Below, piece by piece: positions 5,889 through 8,721 of a DNA stretch of 8,721 nt (position 1 is its first letter; the number at the start of each line of letters is the position of its first letter). Under the pieces are notes generated by a model. That model had not been told where the DNA came from. It was given only the letters and a program-made list of their open reading frames with translations, and searched no databases. This DNA comes from Pseudomonadota bacterium (GTDB lineage: Bacteria; Pseudomonadota; Alphaproteobacteria; Paracaedibacterales; CAITNM01), in contig JAPLON010000075.1 in assembly GCA_026400695.1 (NCBI GenBank), forward strand, positions 1-8,721, read 5' to 3'. Position numbers and translations under genes: made by a program.

Positions 5889-5903
5889 TTAATCATTCGT
5901 TAA
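5889..5903. promoter_or_regulatory. Perfect TTAA-N7-TTAA motif (CtrA-box-like) between eno and ftsB
   Basis: TTAA (5889-5892), seven bases, TTAA (5900-5903) is an exact match to the CtrA consensus. It sits 27 bases past the eno stop and about 245 bases before the ftsB start. That distance is long for direct control of ftsB, but the site is in the only intergenic space available. A chance match in AT-rich DNA is quite possible. Confidence 0.3.
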
Positions 5904-5929
5904 TTTCCATGAAAAAATCTATATCTGCG

Positions 5930-7204
<1,275 letters not shown>

Positions 7205-7219
7205 TTAAGAATTTTGACC

Positions 7220-7248
7220 AGTATGCCAATTTTAAATAGCGTTAACAA
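7220..7248 (-). promoter_or_regulatory. Candidate sigma-70-type promoter of eno
   Basis: On the minus strand TTGTTA (7248-7243) and CATACT (7225-7220) are separated by exactly 17 bases; each matches four of six consensus positions. Transcription would start near 7213, leaving a leader of about 25 bases with a good Shine-Dalgarno. Three TTAA half-sites (7232-7235, 7242-7245, 7254-7257) lie in and around it, spaced by 6 and 8 bases instead of the canonical 7. Confidence 0.35.
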
Positions 7249-7299
7249 TGGCCTTAACCCAAACTTTGCACATAATTAAAACAATTTCATAATCAAACC

Positions 7300-7325
7300 C
7301 CCCATCAAAGTATTAATTGATGGGG
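7300..7325 (-). terminator. 9-bp hairpin after the vWA gene, probable terminator
   Basis: CCCCATCAA (7300-7308) and TTGATGGGG (7317-7325) form a perfect 9-bp stem with an 8-base loop, 65 bases past the vWA stop codon. On the minus strand it is followed by GGTTTGATTATG, so the T-tract is weak. On the plus strand the following bases (CGAATTAGTC) are worse, which favours minus-strand use. It separates the vWA gene from the eno promoter. Confidence 0.55.
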
Positions 7326-7389
7326 CGAATTAGTCTTGTTATTACTTTATTGTATCCTTTAGGATTTATATCCCAGAAAGTAGTATAAA

Positions 7390-8721
7390 TTACTTAATAC
7401 ACTTGATTCTCGCGTCAATTTCAGCATTATCAGAAGAGACATCAAAAGCTCCTGTTGACAATCCATTAACATCTAGACTTTGCTTCACTTTTAGTTGACT
7501 TTTTTGTTCAAAGAGATAGCATCTTGTTCTGCCATACTCATCTGTAACTCTTAACAATCCACCTGCTGAAGGATCTTTGCTAACAGTTACAATCACTCCA
7601 CTTTTATTGTAAGCATAGTCCGCACCCTCTGTTCCATGGGCTTTGTAATCTTTGATGATATCCCATTGATGTGCCTTAGGAACCCAAAAACTGCCAGCAC
7701 CCCCTTGCACCCATAGGGCATAAGATCCATCATTCGTCCCAGAGAGTAATTCTAGTGCCGTTTGCATCATGTCACGATAATCTCTATAAGCACCACAGTA
7801 ACGCCCTCCTCCATTCTCAGATTTAAATAGAGTCAGAGCTTTTAAATATGCGTCATTGCACTGTGCTCCAGAGTAAGAATGGTGCCCCCCTGATACATGG
7901 GAAAAATGAGAAAAACGTGTTTTACTCAGCATCAGCCTGCCTTCATCACTTACGCCTAGCACTATTCCCGGTTGAGATTCTGATACTATGCTACCAGCAC
8001 CGATGGTTAAGACGTCTAATCGACGATTTTTAGCAGAAAAACCTGCAGCTAATTCAGAAAGAAGTCTCCCGGCTTGCTCAGCATCACTCGTCTGACCATC
8101 TGTCACAATAACAAGCAGTGTATCACCTAGTGCACTCTTTCCTAGCTCACCCATCAAAAGAGAAAGAGCAGGAGCTAGCGAAGTACCACCACCGGAGTAA
8201 GGTAAAATATTATCCAGATTTGCAGCAAATCTATCGTATTCTTTTGGATCACTCACAGGTTGAGGAAAGCTTATTCCAATAGGCATCTGAGGAGATGAAT
8301 CAAACGGAAGGAGGTAAAAATTGGATTCTACTTTTTTTGTATAGGCTAGAGCCTTCAAAAGAAGAGATAAACTTTCTGCTTCCGCCAAGAAAATAGGCTT
8401 TGTTTTTGCACCTACAGGTTCAACTACTTTAGCATCAGGAACAAGACTAGCACTTAAATCTTCTGCATCAGCACCTGCAAATCTGCCGCCTCCACAACCT
8501 CTGGAAAAGCGACCACCTCCGCCGAATCGGCTTCCACCAGCGCCTCCACCTAGCTCATAAGTGCTTCCTGAAACATCATATAGAACACAAACATTTTGAA
8601 CTGTATAATTTTTAAGAGCCGCTTTTAATGTGTCACCTTCTGCTCCATCTGGTATTGAAAATTGAAGGTTAGGGTCAAAAGTGCGTTGCTGCGCAGGTAA
8701 ACCACTTTCTCCAAGGGAAGC
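7390..8721 (-). CDS. vWA-domain protein with Gly-rich insertion (5' end beyond the window)
   Basis: The frame is open from the right edge to TAA at 7390, giving 443 visible residues; the true start lies outside, and the internal TTG at 8388 is not needed as a start. It contains a von Willebrand factor A fold with a complete MIDAS metal site: YDVSGST (Asp49, Ser51, Ser53 of the visible part), the Thr in GGGTSLAPAL (Thr180), and the Asp in VIVTDGQTS (Asp208). The segment between the first motif and the next strand (about 54-141) is roughly twice the usual length. The extra part is a Gly-rich loop (58-83, 14 of 26 Gly) with three GG[S/G]RF repeats; GGGRY recurs near 301. Residues after about 240 match no family I know; they include SGGHHSYSG and a probable beta-rich end. 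MIDAS proteins usually bind a partner through Mg2+. Partner, cellular location and process are unknown here; tellurite-resistance-type (TerY/YegL-like) vWA proteins are only a loose comparison. A hairpin terminator follows. Confidence 0.8.
   Translation of the reverse strand, partial: ASLGESGLPAQQRTFDPNLQFSIPDGAEGDTLKAALKNYTVQNVCVLYDVSGSTYELGGGAGGSRFGGGGRFSRGCGGGRFAGADAEDLSASLVPDAKVVEPVGAKTKPIFLAEAESLSLLLKALAYTKKVESNFYLLPFDSSPQMPIGISFPQPVSDPKEYDRFAANLDNILPYSGGGTSLAPALSLLMGELGKSALGDTLLVIVTDGQTSDAEQAGRLLSELAAGFSAKNRRLDVLTIGAGSIVSESQPGIVLGVSDEGRLMLSKTRFSHFSHVSGGHHSYSGAQCNDAYLKALTLFKSENGGGRYCGAYRDYRDMMQTALELLSGTNDGSYALWVQGGAGSFWVPKAHQWDIIKDYKAHGTEGADYAYNKSGVIVTVSKDPSAGGLLRVTDEYGRTRCYLFEQKSQLKVKQSLDVNGLSTGAFDVSSDNAEIDARIKCIK

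Noticed and set aside
5693..5896. Minus-strand 67-codon frame in the same spacer as a gene
   Set aside because: Weak ribosome-binding site, no recognised domain, and the middle is built from the repeat-like GC block; kept only as part of that element.
8386..8388. TTG at 8388 as the start of the vWA gene
   Set aside because: The frame stays open to the window edge and contains the first MIDAS motif upstream, so the gene clearly begins outside.

Overview
The window looks like a chromosomal segment of an AT-rich alphaproteobacterium. The strongest clue is a MipZ-type division ATPase (4391-5212), a family essentially confined to Alphaproteobacteria. The eno-ftsB gene pair, a common neighbourhood in that class, supports this. 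High A+T, a broken sensor kinase, a small secreted basic protein and a large vWA protein with a glycine-rich loop would suit a host-associated lineage such as Holosporales or relatives. That last step is inference; no rRNA or other phylogenetic marker is present. All eight recognised genes lie on the minus strand, so the window is described below from right to left, in the direction of transcription.

8721-7390: the 3' part of a vWA-domain gene that enters from beyond the right edge. It has an intact MIDAS metal site and an unusual Gly/Arg/Phe-rich insertion, and is followed by a 9-bp hairpin (7300-7325). 7189-5930: enolase (eno), with a plausible promoter. 5929-5644: a 286-bp spacer holding a perfect TTAA-N7-TTAA (CtrA-like) motif, a strikingly G-rich block and a small dyad. 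5643-5344: ftsB/divIC. 5212-2163: a tight mipZ-galU-phosphohexomutase operon in which both junctions leave exactly one base between stop and ATG. The mutase makes glucose-1-P from glucose-6-P and GalU turns it into UDP-glucose, so two consecutive steps sit downstream of an FtsZ-positioning ATPase.

2162-2082: a spacer with a second perfect TTAA-N7-TTAA motif inside an inverted repeat, then a leader hairpin. 2081-1704: a 125-aa protein with a signal peptide and two basic clusters, unrecognised. 1593-450: a PAS-HisKA-HATPase sensor histidine kinase split by a frameshift in the ATP-binding domain, probably a pseudogene. 356-69: a 95-aa unrecognised gene with a good ribosome-binding site. 1-68: nothing I can support.

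The central part (eno, ftsB, mipZ, galU, mutase) is housekeeping: glycolysis, division and cell-envelope sugar supply. Both ends (kinase remnant, secreted protein and small ORF; the vWA protein) are accessory-like and hold most of what is unexplained. I do not see a clearly new multi-gene system. The best leads are the vWA protein's loop, the G-rich spacer block, the secreted basic protein with its regulatory leader, and the mipZ-galU-mutase operon.
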